Of a stretch of 64,000 nt of DNA, positions 54,924-63,973 are shown one piece after another. Both the position numbers and the translations under genes were made by a program. Location of the stretch: NCBI RefSeq assembly GCF_900119895.1, contig NZ_FQLR01000004.1, positions 1,302,001-1,366,000 on the forward strand, in the 5' to 3' direction. The notes under the pieces are model-generated. The model ran no database searches and was not told the origin of the DNA. It worked only from the letters and a program-made list of their open reading frames with translations. This stretch comes from Collinsella phocaeensis. GTDB taxonomy: Bacteria; Actinomycetota; Coriobacteriia; Coriobacteriales; Coriobacteriaceae. Numbering within the stretch: position 1 is the stretch's first letter; every line of letters begins with the position of its first letter.

Positions 54924-54958
54924 GAAAAAAGGTCCCCCGGGCGAACCCGAGGGACCTT
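54924..54958 (-). terminator. Rho-independent terminator of rpsA
   Basis: A 13-bp stem with CGAA/TTCG loop (54929-54958), followed on the minus strand by TTTTTTCTT. It stands 22 bp after the rpsA stop and is the clearest intrinsic terminator in the window. Confidence 0.9.
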
Positions 54959-54979
54959 GTCGAACATGAAGCTCAGACG

Positions 54980-56149
54980 CTACTCGGCGTCAGAGGCGTC
55001 GTCGTCCTTCTTCTCAGAAGGAAGCGGGGTGACCTCGATCTCGATGCCGAGAGTCTCGGCAGCGGACTTCATGGACAGGGAGATGCGACGACGGTCGAGG
55101 TCGATCTCCATGACCTTGACCTGGACCTTCTCGCCCACGCGGGTGACCTGGGAAGGCTGGTCGACGTGCTTGTTGGCCATCTCGGAGATGTGCACGAGAC
55201 CCTCGATGCCCTCGCCGAGGTCGACGAACGCGCCGAACGGGACGAGCTTGGTGACGGTGCCCTCAACGATGGCGCCGACCGGGTACTTCTTGACGAGAGC
55301 GCGCCAAGGATCCTCGGTGGTCTGCTTGAGGCCGAGGGAGATGCGCTCGCGGTTCAGATCGACGTCGAGAACCTCGACCTCGACCTCCTGGCCGACCTTG
55401 ACGACCTCGGAGGGGTGGTTGACGTGGTTCCAGGAGAGCTCGGAGATGTGGATGAGGCCGTCGATGCCGCCCAGATCCACGAAGGCGCCGAAGTCCACGA
55501 TGGAGGAAACGGTGCCCTTGAGACGCATGCCGCTCTTGAGCTTGGAGAGGATCTCGGAGCGCTCGGCCTTGCGGGACTCCTCGAGCACGACGCGGCGGGA
55601 CAGCACGACGTTGTTGCGGTTGCGGTCCATCTCGATGACGCGAGCCTCGATGGAGGTGTGCAGGTAGGAGGTGAGGTCCTTCACGCGGCGAAGGTCAACG
55701 AGGGAGGCGGGCAGGAAGCCGCGCAGGCCGATGTCGAGGATGAGACCGCCCTTGACGACCTCGATGACCTCGCCCTCGACGTTCTCGCCGGCGTTGAACT
55801 TCTCCTCGATGCGGTTCCAGGCGCGCTCGTACTCGGCACGCTTCTTGGAGAGCACGAGACGGCCGTCCTTGTCCTCCTTCTGGAGCACGAGAGCCTCGAT
55901 GGGATCGCCCAGGGCGACGATGTCTGCAGGGTTGGCATCCTTGCGGATGGAGAGCTCGCGGACGGGGATGACGCCCTCGGACTTGAATCCGATGTCCACG
56001 AGAACCTCGTCATGCTCGATCTTAACGACGGTGCCGTTAACCAGATCGCCCTCGTCGAAATCGGTGATAGTGCCGTCGATGAGGCTGTTCATCTCCTCCT
56101 CGTTGACATCGTCGAGGGAGAAAATGGACGAGTTCTGAATCTCACTCAA
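54980..56149 (-). CDS. rpsA: 30S ribosomal protein S1
   Basis: A 389-residue RNA-binding protein that helps mRNAs onto the ribosome. Four S1 (OB-fold) domains are visible at ~33-103, ~118-187, ~203-272 (TVSSIVDFGAFVDLGGIDG) and ~289-359 (TVTKLVPFGAFVDLGEGIEG). The last two are the most conserved. An acidic C-terminal tail (KKDDDASDAE) closes it. Four-domain S1 is normal in actinobacteria, and at 389 residues this is on the short side. Own promoter, ~140-nt leader and strong terminator make it monocistronic. Confidence 0.95.
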   Translation of the reverse strand: MSEIQNSSIFSLDDVNEEEMNSLIDGTITDFDEGDLVNGTVVKIEHDEVLVDIGFKSEGVIPVRELSIRKDANPADIVALGDPIEALVLQKEDKDGRLVLSKKRAEYERAWNRIEEKFNAGENVEGEVIEVVKGGLILDIGLRGFLPASLVDLRRVKDLTSYLHTSIEARVIEMDRNRNNVVLSRRVVLEESRKAERSEILSKLKSGMRLKGTVSSIVDFGAFVDLGGIDGLIHISELSWNHVNHPSEVVKVGQEVEVEVLDVDLNRERISLGLKQTTEDPWRALVKKYPVGAIVEGTVTKLVPFGAFVDLGEGIEGLVHISEMANKHVDQPSQVTRVGEKVQVKVMEIDLDRRRISLSMKSAAETLGIEIEVTPLPSEKKDDDASDAE

Positions 56150-56447
56150 AGGTGGACCCCTTTCGAACTACGGGGCCCCGATTGCTAGGACCTGCAGATT
56201 GCGCAACCGAGCGGACTCGGACCGCGCGCACGTTTGGAACTTCTCGGGAGCCGACAGATACGGATGTGATGCGGATGCATTCACGTTTGTCTACATTACG
56301 TGGAAACGGGCACGTTTTCAAGGTTGAAGATTGTTTTTTAGGCAAGCGTCACAAACCCGGCGAGACCGTGCGCGCACGCGCGCCCCGACGCTATACAATG
56401 TGCTCCACCAATCGCTAGGCGACCGCGCCGAGAAGAAAGGCGACCCG
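56150..56447. other. Divergent region between rpsA and a HAD gene
   Basis: 298 bp, no gene. Holds the rpsA promoter and leader to the left and a TACAAT -10-like element at 56394-56399 facing the HAD gene. The long rpsA leader could be a site of autogenous control, as known for S1 in other bacteria. Confidence 0.5.
56293..56321 (-). promoter_or_regulatory. Candidate promoter of rpsA
   Basis: Minus-strand TTGAAA (56316-56321) and TAATGT (56293-56298) separated by 17 bp. The -35 is good, the -10 only partial. An A/T-rich stretch (TTTTTT) lies just upstream of the -35. Confidence 0.5.
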
Positions 56448-57227
56448 ATGCTCAAAGCCGTGGTGTTCGACATGGACGACACCCTCCTCCACCTCAACCT
56501 GAGCGCGTTCATCGCGGTCTTCGCGAAAGAGGAGGCGACGATCCTGTCGCAGATCGCCCGGCGCAACATGCTGTCGACGTTCGCGCAGTTCAGCGGCGCC
56601 CTCTTCGAGCTCAATGCGAACGAGCGCGACGACGACCTCACCAACATGCAGTTCTTCCGCAACCAGATCGAGCGCCGCTGCGGCGTGCCCCTCGACGACC
56701 CCGTCGTCGCCGAGGCCTTCGAGTTCTACGAGCGCGAGGTGCTTCCCACGCGCAACGACTCGATCATCCGCGCCCGGCCCCGCACCGGCTCCCACGCCAT
56801 TATCGAGCAGGTCGTCTCGCACGGGCTCCGCACCGCGCTGCTCACCAACCCGAGCTTCAGCCGCGCCTGCATCGAGTGCCGCATGGGCTGGGGCGATATG
56901 CTCGACATGCCGTTCGAGCTCGTGACGAGCATGGAGAACTCGACCCGCTGCAAACCTGACGCCAGGTACTACCTCGAGAGCCTCGAGGCGCTCGGGCTCG
57001 CGCCGGAGGAGGTCCTCATGGTGGGCAACGACCCGAAGCGCGATTTCCCCTCCCCTGACTGCGGCATCCAGACCGCCTACGTGGGCGCAGGCCAGGCCGC
57101 CCGCGCCACCTGGTCGGGGACGCTCCAGGAGCTCGCGGACGGATTCGACGAGGTCGTCGATTTGTTCTACGCCCGGCAGGAGGCCGAAGCGGCCAGAAGG
57201 TCAGCCGACGCGCAACCCGCCGGCTGA
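56448..57227 (+). CDS. HAD-superfamily hydrolase
   Basis: A 259-residue HAD protein with motif I VVFDMDDTLLHLN, a large helical cap, motif II LLTNPS, motif III in TRCKPDARYY and motif IV VGNDPKRDFPSPDC. The DMDDT form and long cap place it near YjjG/epoxide-like HAD phosphatases of unknown substrate. The ATG at 56448 is preceded by AAAGG; upstream in-frame codons lack a site. A hairpin spans its stop codon and it converges on the desulfidase gene. Confidence 0.84.
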   Translation: MLKAVVFDMDDTLLHLNLSAFIAVFAKEEATILSQIARRNMLSTFAQFSGALFELNANERDDDLTNMQFFRNQIERRCGVPLDDPVVAEAFEFYEREVLPTRNDSIIRARPRTGSHAIIEQVVSHGLRTALLTNPSFSRACIECRMGWGDMLDMPFELVTSMENSTRCKPDARYYLESLEALGLAPEEVLMVGNDPKRDFPSPDCGIQTAYVGAGQAARATWSGTLQELADGFDEVVDLFYARQEAEAARRSADAQPAG

Positions 57228-57229
57228 CC
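57199..57229 (+). terminator. Hairpin spanning the stop codon of the HAD gene
   Basis: GGTCAGCCG (57199-57207) pairs with CGGCTGACC (57221-57229), which contains the TGA stop, and is followed by TCTT. An economical terminator between converging genes. Confidence 0.55.
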
Positions 57230-57286
57230 TCTTCGAAAGCGAAAGGGACCGAACGGCTCTTCCGCGCCGCACGGACGGAAGAAGGG

Positions 57287-58657
57287 CTAGCAGGCCTCTA
57301 CGTCGGTCTTGCCGATCATGATGTTCAAGATCTCCACGTCCGTGTCCTTCATGCCGACGCGGCCGACATAGCCCATGCTCGCGATGGTGTCCTCGACCGT
57401 CTCCTGCACCAGGCCCTCGCCGGCGCGGAACCCGCGCCCGGCCATGGCCATGTCGTGGCCCAGGATCGCGGCATCCACGGCGGCGGAGATCTTCGCGGCA
57501 CAGCTCGCCTTCGCGCCGTCGCACACGATGCCGCCCACGTTGCCGAGCGTGTTGACGACAGTCGCCCCGATCTGCTCGCGAGACCCACCGCTCATCCAGG
57601 TGATGGCCGCGCCCGCCCCGCAGGCGGCGCAGACCACGCCGCAGAAGGCCGAGAGCGCGCCGATGTAGCTCTTCGTATGGATGGCGACGAGGTCGGCGAG
57701 CGCGACGGCGCGCAGCAGGCGCTCGCGGTCGGCCCCGAGCGCCTCGGCGTAGGTGATGACCGGCAGCGCGCACGTGATGCCCTGGTTGCCCGATCCGCAC
57801 ACGATCACGACGGGCAGCGCGCAGCCGCTCATGCGGGCATCCGAGCCGGCGGCGGCTCGGGCGCGGGCGCGGCAGGCGATGTCGCCGCCGCGGGTCGCGA
57901 GCAGCGTGCGGCCGACCTCGGCTCCCCAGGGGTTGGCGAGCCCCTCGTCGGAGATGGCCCGGTTGAGCTCGACCTGCCGCTCGAGCGACGGGGCTGCGGC
58001 CGATATGTCCCCATGCTCGACGAAATCGAGAATCGTCTCGAGGGAGAGGCCGGGGCGGCCCGCCGCCTGCTGCGGCTCCGTCGGGGGGACCTGGGCGAGG
58101 GCGCAGGTGCCCGAGCAGGTGTCCTGAACCGATCCGGTGCGGGCCGCCGGGCACATGCTGGCCACCGCGACCCCGTCGCGCGTGCAGCGGACGACGTTGG
58201 TGTGGTGCTCGGAGATCGCCACCTCCGCGACATGGCCGAGCGCCTCGGCGCGCACCTCGATGTAAAGGTTGGGGACTGCCTCCACCAGGGACACCGCGCA
58301 GTATCCGTCGACGGCGAGCAGCTCGCGCGCGCGGGCGACGTCCGCATCGGTGACGCCCTCGAGCACCTCCAGCGCGCCCGCCGCGTCGCCGCCGATCGCT
58401 CCGAGCACCGCCGCGGACTCGACGCCGCGCATGCCCTGCGAGTTGGGAACCGTCACGCTCTTGACGTTCTTGATGATGTTGCCCGAGCAGCCGACCTCCA
58501 TGTGCTCGGGCTCGCACCCGAGCACGCGCCGCGCGAGCGCGGCGGCGTATGCGACGGCGATGGGCTCGGTGCAGCCCAGCGCGCAGATCAGCTCATGCTC
58601 GAGCAGATCGCACAGCTCCTGATCGGTCACGGTTGGGGACGCAGCGTTCTCGGCCAC
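57287..58657 (-). CDS. L-cysteine desulfidase-like protein (CyuA / UPF0597, serine dehydratase alpha family)
   Basis: About 456 residues. The start ELICALGCTEPIAVAYAAALARR with its conserved Cys, VGCSGNIIKN, and the three further cysteines in CGSGNQGIT-like and GVVCAACGAGAAITWMSGG stretches match the CyuA/YhaM family, which contains an iron-sulfur cluster and degrades L-cysteine (some act on serine). The GTG at 58657 behind GGAGG is preferred over an upstream in-frame ATG without a site. It is a single gene, divergent from the DJ-1 gene across ~120 bp. Confidence 0.85.
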   Translation of the reverse strand: MAENAASPTVTDQELCDLLEHELICALGCTEPIAVAYAAALARRVLGCEPEHMEVGCSGNIIKNVKSVTVPNSQGMRGVESAAVLGAIGGDAAGALEVLEGVTDADVARARELLAVDGYCAVSLVEAVPNLYIEVRAEALGHVAEVAISEHHTNVVRCTRDGVAVASMCPAARTGSVQDTCSGTCALAQVPPTEPQQAAGRPGLSLETILDFVEHGDISAAAPSLERQVELNRAISDEGLANPWGAEVGRTLLATRGGDIACRARARAAAGSDARMSGCALPVVIVCGSGNQGITCALPVITYAEALGADRERLLRAVALADLVAIHTKSYIGALSAFCGVVCAACGAGAAITWMSGGSREQIGATVVNTLGNVGGIVCDGAKASCAAKISAAVDAAILGHDMAMAGRGFRAGEGLVQETVEDTIASMGYVGRVGMKDTDVEILNIMIGKTDVEAC

Positions 58658-58778
58658 GATGAACCTCCGGGTGTCTCGCTTCAGTACTCGAAAGCCCATT
58701 GTAGACAATAGCCTGAATCCGCGGACCGAGGCGGGGTATAAGCGCTACGACATATACCACCATATGAAAGGGACCGCC

Positions 58779-59324
58779 ATGCCCAGTGTCGCCGTACTCG
58801 TAGCCGACGGCTTCGAGACCATCGAATGCCTGACCGTCGTAGACATCCTCCGCCGAGGCGGCGTACGCGCCACGCTCGTCTCCGTGATGGCTACGCGCGA
58901 CGTGGTCAGCGCCCAGCAGGTCTCGCTCACCTGCGACTACACCTTCGATGAGATCGACTTCGACGATTTCGAATACGTCGTGCTCCCCGGCGGGCTCCCC
59001 GGCACCACCAACCTGCGCCACGACGAGCGCGTCTGCGACGTGGTCCGCGCCTTCGCCGCGAAGCGCCATGTCGCCGCGATCTGCGCCGCGCCCTCCATCC
59101 TCGGCGAGCTCGGCTTGCTCGAGGGGCGGCGCGCCACCTGCTTCCCCGGGTTCGAGGAAGCGTTCCCCAAGGGCTCTTACGCCGGGGAGAAGACCGTCGT
59201 CGTGGACGGCAACATCATCACCGCCTCCGCCATGGGCCAGGCGCTGCCGTTCGCCCTCGCCATCCTGAACGACATCGCGGGCGAGGTCGCCGTCGCGAAG
59301 GTCCGCGAGGGAATTCAGCTCTAG
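58779..59324 (+). CDS. DJ-1/PfpI family protein
   Basis: A 181-residue class I glutamine amidotransferase-like fold protein. VLVADGFETIECLTVVDILRRGG holds the conserved Glu, and AAICAAPSILGELGLLEG carries the nucleophile-elbow Cys followed by Ala. FVLPGG-like VVLPGGLPGTTNLR is also present. Members act on glyoxals or in stress and redox protection. ATG at 58779 follows GAAAGGG; an alternative ATG at 58764 exists. A large hairpin follows the stop. Confidence 0.9.
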   Translation: MPSVAVLVADGFETIECLTVVDILRRGGVRATLVSVMATRDVVSAQQVSLTCDYTFDEIDFDDFEYVVLPGGLPGTTNLRHDERVCDVVRAFAAKRHVAAICAAPSILGELGLLEGRRATCFPGFEEAFPKGSYAGEKTVVVDGNIITASAMGQALPFALAILNDIAGEVAVAKVREGIQL

Positions 59325-59359
59325 GGCCATTCCCCGCCACGGGCCCGCCCCGTCCCAGA

Positions 59360-59400
59360 GCGCCCGTCGCTCGAGCCGCACGGCTTTGGGCGGCGGGCGC
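59360..59400 (+). terminator. Hairpin between the DJ-1 and maf genes
   Basis: GCGCCCGTCGC (59360-59370) pairs with GCGGCGGGCGC (59390-59400) through one G-U pair, with an inner AGCCG/CGGCT stem. It starts 36 bp after the DJ-1 stop. Confidence 0.5.
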
Positions 59401-59474
59401 CCTCGCGCATGGTCGACCCCGGCCCGACCACCTCGACATCACCCCCTGCCCCACCGACCCATAAGGAACGAACC

Positions 59475-60020
59475 GTGATACTCGCCTCGCAATCCCCCCG
59501 ACGCATCGAGCTCATGCGCGATGCCGGCTACGACATCACCGTGCGCCCCGCCGACATCGACGAGTCGCCGCATCCCGATGAGGCGCCCTTCGCGCTCGTC
59601 GAGCGCCTTGCGCGGATGAAGGCCGCCGCCGCGCACGCCGCCGCCGGCGGCGACACCGTCGTCGCTGCCGACACCGTCGTCGTGTTGGATGACGCGATCT
59701 TGGGCAAACCCGCCGACGAGATGGACGCCCGGCGCATGCTCCGGGCCCTCTCGGGCAGGACGCACCAGGTGGCCACGGGCGTCTGCATCATGCGCGGCGA
59801 CTCCATCTCGTCCTTCGTCGAGGTGACCGACGTCACGTTCTACGAGCTCGCTGACGAGGAGATCGCCGCGTACGTCGCAAGCGGGGAGCCCATGGACAAG
59901 GCCGGCGCATACGGAATCCAGGGATCGCGCGGGCGCATGCTCGTGAAGCGCATCGACGGCGACTTCTACAACGTCGTGGGTCTTCCCATAGCACGCCTCG
60001 TCCGCGCACTCGAGCACTAA
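59475..60020 (+). CDS. maf: Maf-like nucleoside triphosphate pyrophosphatase
   Basis: A 181-residue house-cleaning nucleotide hydrolase (dTTP/UTP or modified nucleotides). The Maf signature LASQSPRRIELM, VVAADTVVVLDDAILGKP and QVATGVCI are intact, with AGAYGIQGSRGRMLV at the end. The likely start is a GTG at 59475 behind AAGGAAC; an ATG at 59409 would add a Pro/Thr-rich stretch lacking family similarity. The P1 peptidase gene follows 9 bp later, so they are co-transcribed. Confidence 0.92.
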   Translation: MILASQSPRRIELMRDAGYDITVRPADIDESPHPDEAPFALVERLARMKAAAAHAAAGGDTVVAADTVVVLDDAILGKPADEMDARRMLRALSGRTHQVATGVCIMRGDSISSFVEVTDVTFYELADEEIAAYVASGEPMDKAGAYGIQGSRGRMLVKRIDGDFYNVVGLPIARLVRALEH

Positions 60021-60029
60021 GGAGCAACC

Positions 60030-61037
60030 ATGTCCGCATTCGACCCCATCCCCCTCACCTCGATTCCCGGATTCCGATTCGGCCACTACACCGATCAAGA
60101 CGGCGGGACCGGCTGCACCGCCATCGTCGCGCCCACGGGCGCAGTCGGAGGCGTCGACGTGCGCGGGGCCGCGCCGGCTTCGCGCGAGACCGACCTGCTT
60201 CGCCCCGAGAACACCGTCGATGAGGTGCATGCCGTCATCCTCTCCGGCGGGTCCGCCTTCGGCCTCGAGGCGGCGAGCGGGGCGGCCCGCGAGCTCGAGG
60301 AGCACGGCATCGGCCTGGACGTCGGCGTCGCCCGGGTCCCCATCGTGTGCTCGAGCTGCCTGTTCGACCTCGCGTTCGGCCGTGCCGACGTCCGCCCGTC
60401 GAGCGTCGCAGGCATCCTCGCGGTACGCGACGCGCTTTCCCGCGAACCCGGCGCGGCCCTTGACGAGGGCAACGTCGGAGCAGGGACGGGCGCGACGGTC
60501 GGCAAGCTCAACGGACCGGACTGTTGCATGAAATCCGGTCTCGGGGCGCGCGCCTTCCGCCTCGGGCCCCTCATGGTCGGCGCCATCTCCGCGGTCAACG
60601 CCGTGGGCAACGTCATCGACCCCGCGACGCAGGAGCCAGTCGCCGGCATGCGCGCGACAGCCGACGGCACGACGATCGTCGACATGGAGGACGCCATGCT
60701 CGCCGCCGCCGAGCAGGTCACGATGCCGCTCGACCGGACGAACACCACCATTTCGTGCATCGTCACCAACACATGCCTCACCAAGGCGCAGGCGACCAAG
60801 GTCGCCCAGATGGCGGCCGACGCCTACGCGCACACCATCCGCCCGACGCACACCTCCAACGACGGGGACACCATCTACGTGCTCGCGAGCGGGCATCTTG
60901 GCGCCGAGGAGTCCTCCTCGCTCCCCATCGACCTGATCGGCCTCGCGGCGACGCGCGCGCTCGAGGCGGCCATCGTCGCAGGGTGCACCGAGTCCGAAGG
61001 CGCAGGCGGCCTGCCCGCCCATCGCGACCTCGCATAG
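60030..61037 (+). CDS. P1 family (S58, DmpA-like) peptidase
   Basis: A 335-residue Ntn-type aminopeptidase/amidase that matures by self-cleavage. SIPGFRFGHYTD opens it, followed by GGTGCTAIVAP, VILSGGSAFGLEAASG and GNVGAGTGATVGKL. The segment RTNTTISCIVTNTCL contains the expected cleavage and nucleophile Thr/Ser, and IRPTHTSNDGDTIYVLASG follows. DmpA relatives release D- or beta-amino acids from peptides or amides. Ribosome site AAGGAGC. Next comes an amino acid permease. Confidence 0.92.
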   Translation: MSAFDPIPLTSIPGFRFGHYTDQDGGTGCTAIVAPTGAVGGVDVRGAAPASRETDLLRPENTVDEVHAVILSGGSAFGLEAASGAARELEEHGIGLDVGVARVPIVCSSCLFDLAFGRADVRPSSVAGILAVRDALSREPGAALDEGNVGAGTGATVGKLNGPDCCMKSGLGARAFRLGPLMVGAISAVNAVGNVIDPATQEPVAGMRATADGTTIVDMEDAMLAAAEQVTMPLDRTNTTISCIVTNTCLTKAQATKVAQMAADAYAHTIRPTHTSNDGDTIYVLASGHLGAEESSSLPIDLIGLAATRALEAAIVAGCTESEGAGGLPAHRDLA

Positions 61038-61204
61038 CGCTCCCCGCGCGGGCACGCATGCCGCCCCTCGAACCGTTAGCGGGAGCGAGCGGGCCGAACG
61101 GGACCGTTCACGCTACACTTCATAGAAGGACCCATCGCGCCGCGACCGCCCCAGGCGGGCGCGGCGCTTCCTTCCCGATCGATTCCGTCCGACGAGGAGC
61201 ATCT
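61038..61204 (+). promoter_or_regulatory. Leader region of the APC permease with strong hairpin
   Basis: A TACACT -10-like element at 61114-61119 is followed by a stable hairpin (about 61137-61167: GCGCCGCG...CGCGGCGC) and then the GAGGAGC ribosome site. The hairpin could be the peptidase terminator or an attenuator for the permease. Confidence 0.4.
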
Positions 61205-62683
61205 ATGGCCGAAACGAAGCACGATTCCGCACCCGATGCGTCCCACCCGCACCGCGGCATCAGCCTCATGGGGCTTATCGCGCTCGTGATCAGCTCCGCC
61301 ATCGGCTCGGGCGTCTTCGCCCTCTCGTCCGATATCGCGACCGCCGCCGCGCCCGGCCCCGCGCTCATCGCGTGGCTTATCACGGGCATCGGGTTCATGG
61401 GCCTCGCCACGACGCTCGGCCGGCTCTCCATCGTCGCCCCGGATATCGACGGCGTCGTCGGATATGCCCGCGCGGGGTTCGGACGCTTCGTGGGCTTCGT
61501 GTCGGGCTGGGGCTACTGGCTCTCGATCTGGATCGGCAACGTCGCCTTCGGCGTCATGCTCGTCAGCGCGATCGGCTACTTCGTCCCGGCGCTCTCCGGC
61601 CAGCTCGAGGTTCCGGGGCTCGTGCTTATATCCTGCGTCAACTGGCTCATGGTGCTACTCGTGAACCGCGGCGTCGAGGAGGCGAGCTTCCTCAACGCCA
61701 TCGTCATGGTGTGCAAGCTCGTTCCCATCTGCGCGTTCATCGTCGCCATGCTCTTCGTGTTCAGCTTCGACGTGTTCACGGCGGATTTCTGGGGGACCCT
61801 CGCGGCGAACATGACGGCGGACCCCGGCACCGGTTCTGCACCGAGTCAAATCGTCTCCTGCCTCATGGTCATGATGTGGACCTTCGTGGGCATGGAGGGG
61901 GCGAGCGTGTTGGGACATCGAGCCGAGCGCAAGTCCGATGTGAGCCGCGCCACCATACTCGGCTGCACGGCGCTCGTCGTGATCTACGTCGCCGCGTCCA
62001 TCCTCCCCTACGGCTACCTGCCCCGCGAGGAGCTCGCGCAGATCGGGTCGCCCTCCATGCCCTACATCTTCGAGCGCGTCATGGGCCCCTGGGGCGGAAC
62101 CTTCATCTCGGCAGGCCTCATCGTCTCCGTGCTCGGAGCTTGGCTCTCGTTCACCATCCTCGCCGCGGAGGCGATGTGCGGCATGGCCCAGATGCGCCTG
62201 CTTCCACGCCGCTTCGCCCGCCTCAACACCTACAGCGCACCCACGGCCTGCCTCTTCACGACCGGCCTCATGATTCAAGCGCTTGCCATCCTCATGCTGT
62301 TTTCGCAGGAGGCCTACAGGTTCGCCTACTCGCTGTGCACCGCATCGATCGCCATCAGCTGGATACTCGCCGCGGCGTACATGGTCAAGCTCGGCTTGAG
62401 CAAGACCGGACGGACCGCGATGGGAATCACGCCCGTCGACATCGGGCTTGCGCTGTTCGCGGTCGCATTCCTGACGATCGCGGTGCTCGTCGCGGGCATG
62501 GAGCTGCTCATGCTCTGCTGCATCGCGTATGTGCCGGGCATCGTCTTCTACCTTATGGCCTCCCGAGAGCAGGGTGAGCGGGCCCTCTCCCCTATCGAGC
62601 GCCTGTTTGCAGCCGCGATCGTCGTCATCGCAATCGTCACGATCGTGCTCGTGGTCAAAGACCCGACACTCATCTCAGGGTAG
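61205..62683 (+). CDS. APC-family basic amino acid / polyamine permease
   Basis: A 492-residue transporter with twelve predicted membrane spans. The first span carries the APC substrate motif ISSAIGSGVFAL; SGWGYWLSIWIGNVAFGVML, MMWTFVGMEGASVLGHRA and SFTILAAEAM are typical of the arginine/ornithine-lysine antiporter branch (ArcD/LysP-like APA). Substrate is inferred from the family only. ATG at 61205 behind GAGGAGC; the open frame extends far upstream through the P1 peptidase gene but that part is not this protein. Two hairpins follow. Confidence 0.9.
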   Translation: MAETKHDSAPDASHPHRGISLMGLIALVISSAIGSGVFALSSDIATAAAPGPALIAWLITGIGFMGLATTLGRLSIVAPDIDGVVGYARAGFGRFVGFVSGWGYWLSIWIGNVAFGVMLVSAIGYFVPALSGQLEVPGLVLISCVNWLMVLLVNRGVEEASFLNAIVMVCKLVPICAFIVAMLFVFSFDVFTADFWGTLAANMTADPGTGSAPSQIVSCLMVMMWTFVGMEGASVLGHRAERKSDVSRATILGCTALVVIYVAASILPYGYLPREELAQIGSPSMPYIFERVMGPWGGTFISAGLIVSVLGAWLSFTILAAEAMCGMAQMRLLPRRFARLNTYSAPTACLFTTGLMIQALAILMLFSQEAYRFAYSLCTASIAISWILAAAYMVKLGLSKTGRTAMGITPVDIGLALFAVAFLTIAVLVAGMELLMLCCIAYVPGIVFYLMASREQGERALSPIERLFAAAIVVIAIVTIVLVVKDPTLISG

Positions 62684-62744
62684 CAGGCCCAGCCAACATG
62701 GAAGCCCGCCCCGCTTCGTCCCATGACTTCAAGCGCGCGTCGGC

Positions 62745-62857
62745 TCGTGCGCCGGAGGGGTACGCCCCTTCCGGCGCGCACGGGCGCGAGCGCCGCTTTC
62801 CCTCGCACGGCATCAAACGCATATCGCCGGGCACCCCGATCGGGGAACCCGGCGATA
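62745..62857. terminator. Two hairpins between the permease and the final glycosyltransferase gene
   Basis: An imperfect hairpin at 62745-62782 (GTGCGCCGGA...CCGGCGCGCAC) and a composite one at 62822-62857 (TATCGCCGGG with CCCGGCGATA and a CCCCGATCGGGG core). They separate converging genes and probably terminate both. Confidence 0.6.
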
Positions 62858-62923
62858 CTGCCGTCCGCACGGCCGAGCATGCCGCAGGGGCGCATCCCTT
62901 ATGGCGCACGCGCAAGCTGCGGC

Positions 62924-63973
62924 CTAGTTGAACTTGAAGATCTTGCTCGCCAGGCGATACAGGCCGATCGTCGTCTTCTCGCCTGCACGCGAGGGGAGAT
63001 TGGTGAACAGGCCGATGACGCCGTAGCGGGCATGGCGGTACATGCGCTCGTCGTACTCCTTGAGCTCGCTCCACAAGTCGGTAAGCCAGCCGTCGGCCTC
63101 GGGGTCGTCAGAGAGCTTGGAGAATACCGAGCAGATCGCGAGCATCATCGCGAAATACCCCTCCATGTACGAGCGGAGACGGGCGCTCTCGACGTCGCGA
63201 TGCAGATGGTACGCGTTCATCATGATCCGCGTGATGCGGAACTGCTGGTCGAGACGCTTGACCATCGTCGCCTCGTTGACGCTCTGCCCCTCGCGCCCGA
63301 TGAAGTACCGGTACAGATCGATGTCGGCATAGTACAGCGTGCGGCACAGCGGCAGCGGAACGTACGCGTAGATGTTATCGACGTAGAAGGTGTGCGGAGG
63401 CATCGGGAGGTTCGCCTCGCGCAGCACTTCCGTGCGGTAGCACAGGCTGTGCATGAGGAGGTTCTGGTCCGGGCGGAAGTGCCCGATGTCGTCCCAGCCG
63501 AACACCTTCTTTCGGGGAAGGACGGTACGGTAGCTGACCACGTTGCGCTTTCCCTCGTGGACCTTCTCGTACACGTAGTTCGAGATGAACAGGTCCACGC
63601 GGCAGTCCCGCTCCTCGAATCCGCGCAGGATGGAGAGCATCGCGGAAAGCGCGGCGCCATCGAGCCAGTCATCGGAGTCGACGACCTTGTAATACGTTCC
63701 GCGCGCCTCGCGCAGCCCGGAGAGCACGGCGATGCCGTGCCCGCCGTTCTCCTGATGCACGGCGCGGACGATGCCCGGGTAAGACGCCTCCCACTCATCG
63801 GCCTTGGCGGCGGTGCCGTCGCTGCTGCCGTCATCGACGATGACGACCTCGATGTCGGGTGCGAACGATGAGCCCTCCAAGATAGAGAGGACGCACCGAT
63901 CAAGATCCTTCTCGGCGTTGTACGACGGGATGCCGAACGTGATGACCTTATGCTGCTCGCTCGGGTTACGCAT
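62924..63973 (-). CDS. Family 2 glycosyltransferase
   Basis: About 349 residues. GT-A motifs are clear: ITFGIPSYNAEKDLDRCVLSIL, VVIVDDGSSDGT, QENGGHGIAVLSGL and the metal-binding DSDDWLD. The C-terminal half is helical with no membrane span. The acceptor is unknown; G+C-rich codon use indicates a resident gene, unlike the AT-rich transferases at 3.4-7.2 kb. The start is uncertain: ATG at 63973 is taken, TTG at 63982 is possible; neither has a strong ribosome site and the upstream region leaves the window. Confidence 0.87.
   Translation of the reverse strand: MRNPSEQHKVITFGIPSYNAEKDLDRCVLSILEGSSFAPDIEVVIVDDGSSDGTAAKADEWEASYPGIVRAVHQENGGHGIAVLSGLREARGTYYKVVDSDDWLDGAALSAMLSILRGFEERDCRVDLFISNYVYEKVHEGKRNVVSYRTVLPRKKVFGWDDIGHFRPDQNLLMHSLCYRTEVLREANLPMPPHTFYVDNIYAYVPLPLCRTLYYADIDLYRYFIGREGQSVNEATMVKRLDQQFRITRIMMNAYHLHRDVESARLRSYMEGYFAMMLAICSVFSKLSDDPEADGWLTDLWSELKEYDERMYRHARYGVIGLFTNLPSRAGEKTTIGLYRLASKIFKFN

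Noticed and set aside
56150-56447. A tRNA or small RNA in the rpsA-HAD gap
   Set aside because: I found no cloverleaf or terminator-bounded transcript; promoter elements and a leader explain the region.
60524-61204. A 5' extension of the APC permease frame through the P1 peptidase gene
   Set aside because: The extension is Arg/His-rich shadow sequence; the permease begins at the ATG at 61205 with a GAGGAGC site and membrane span soon after.
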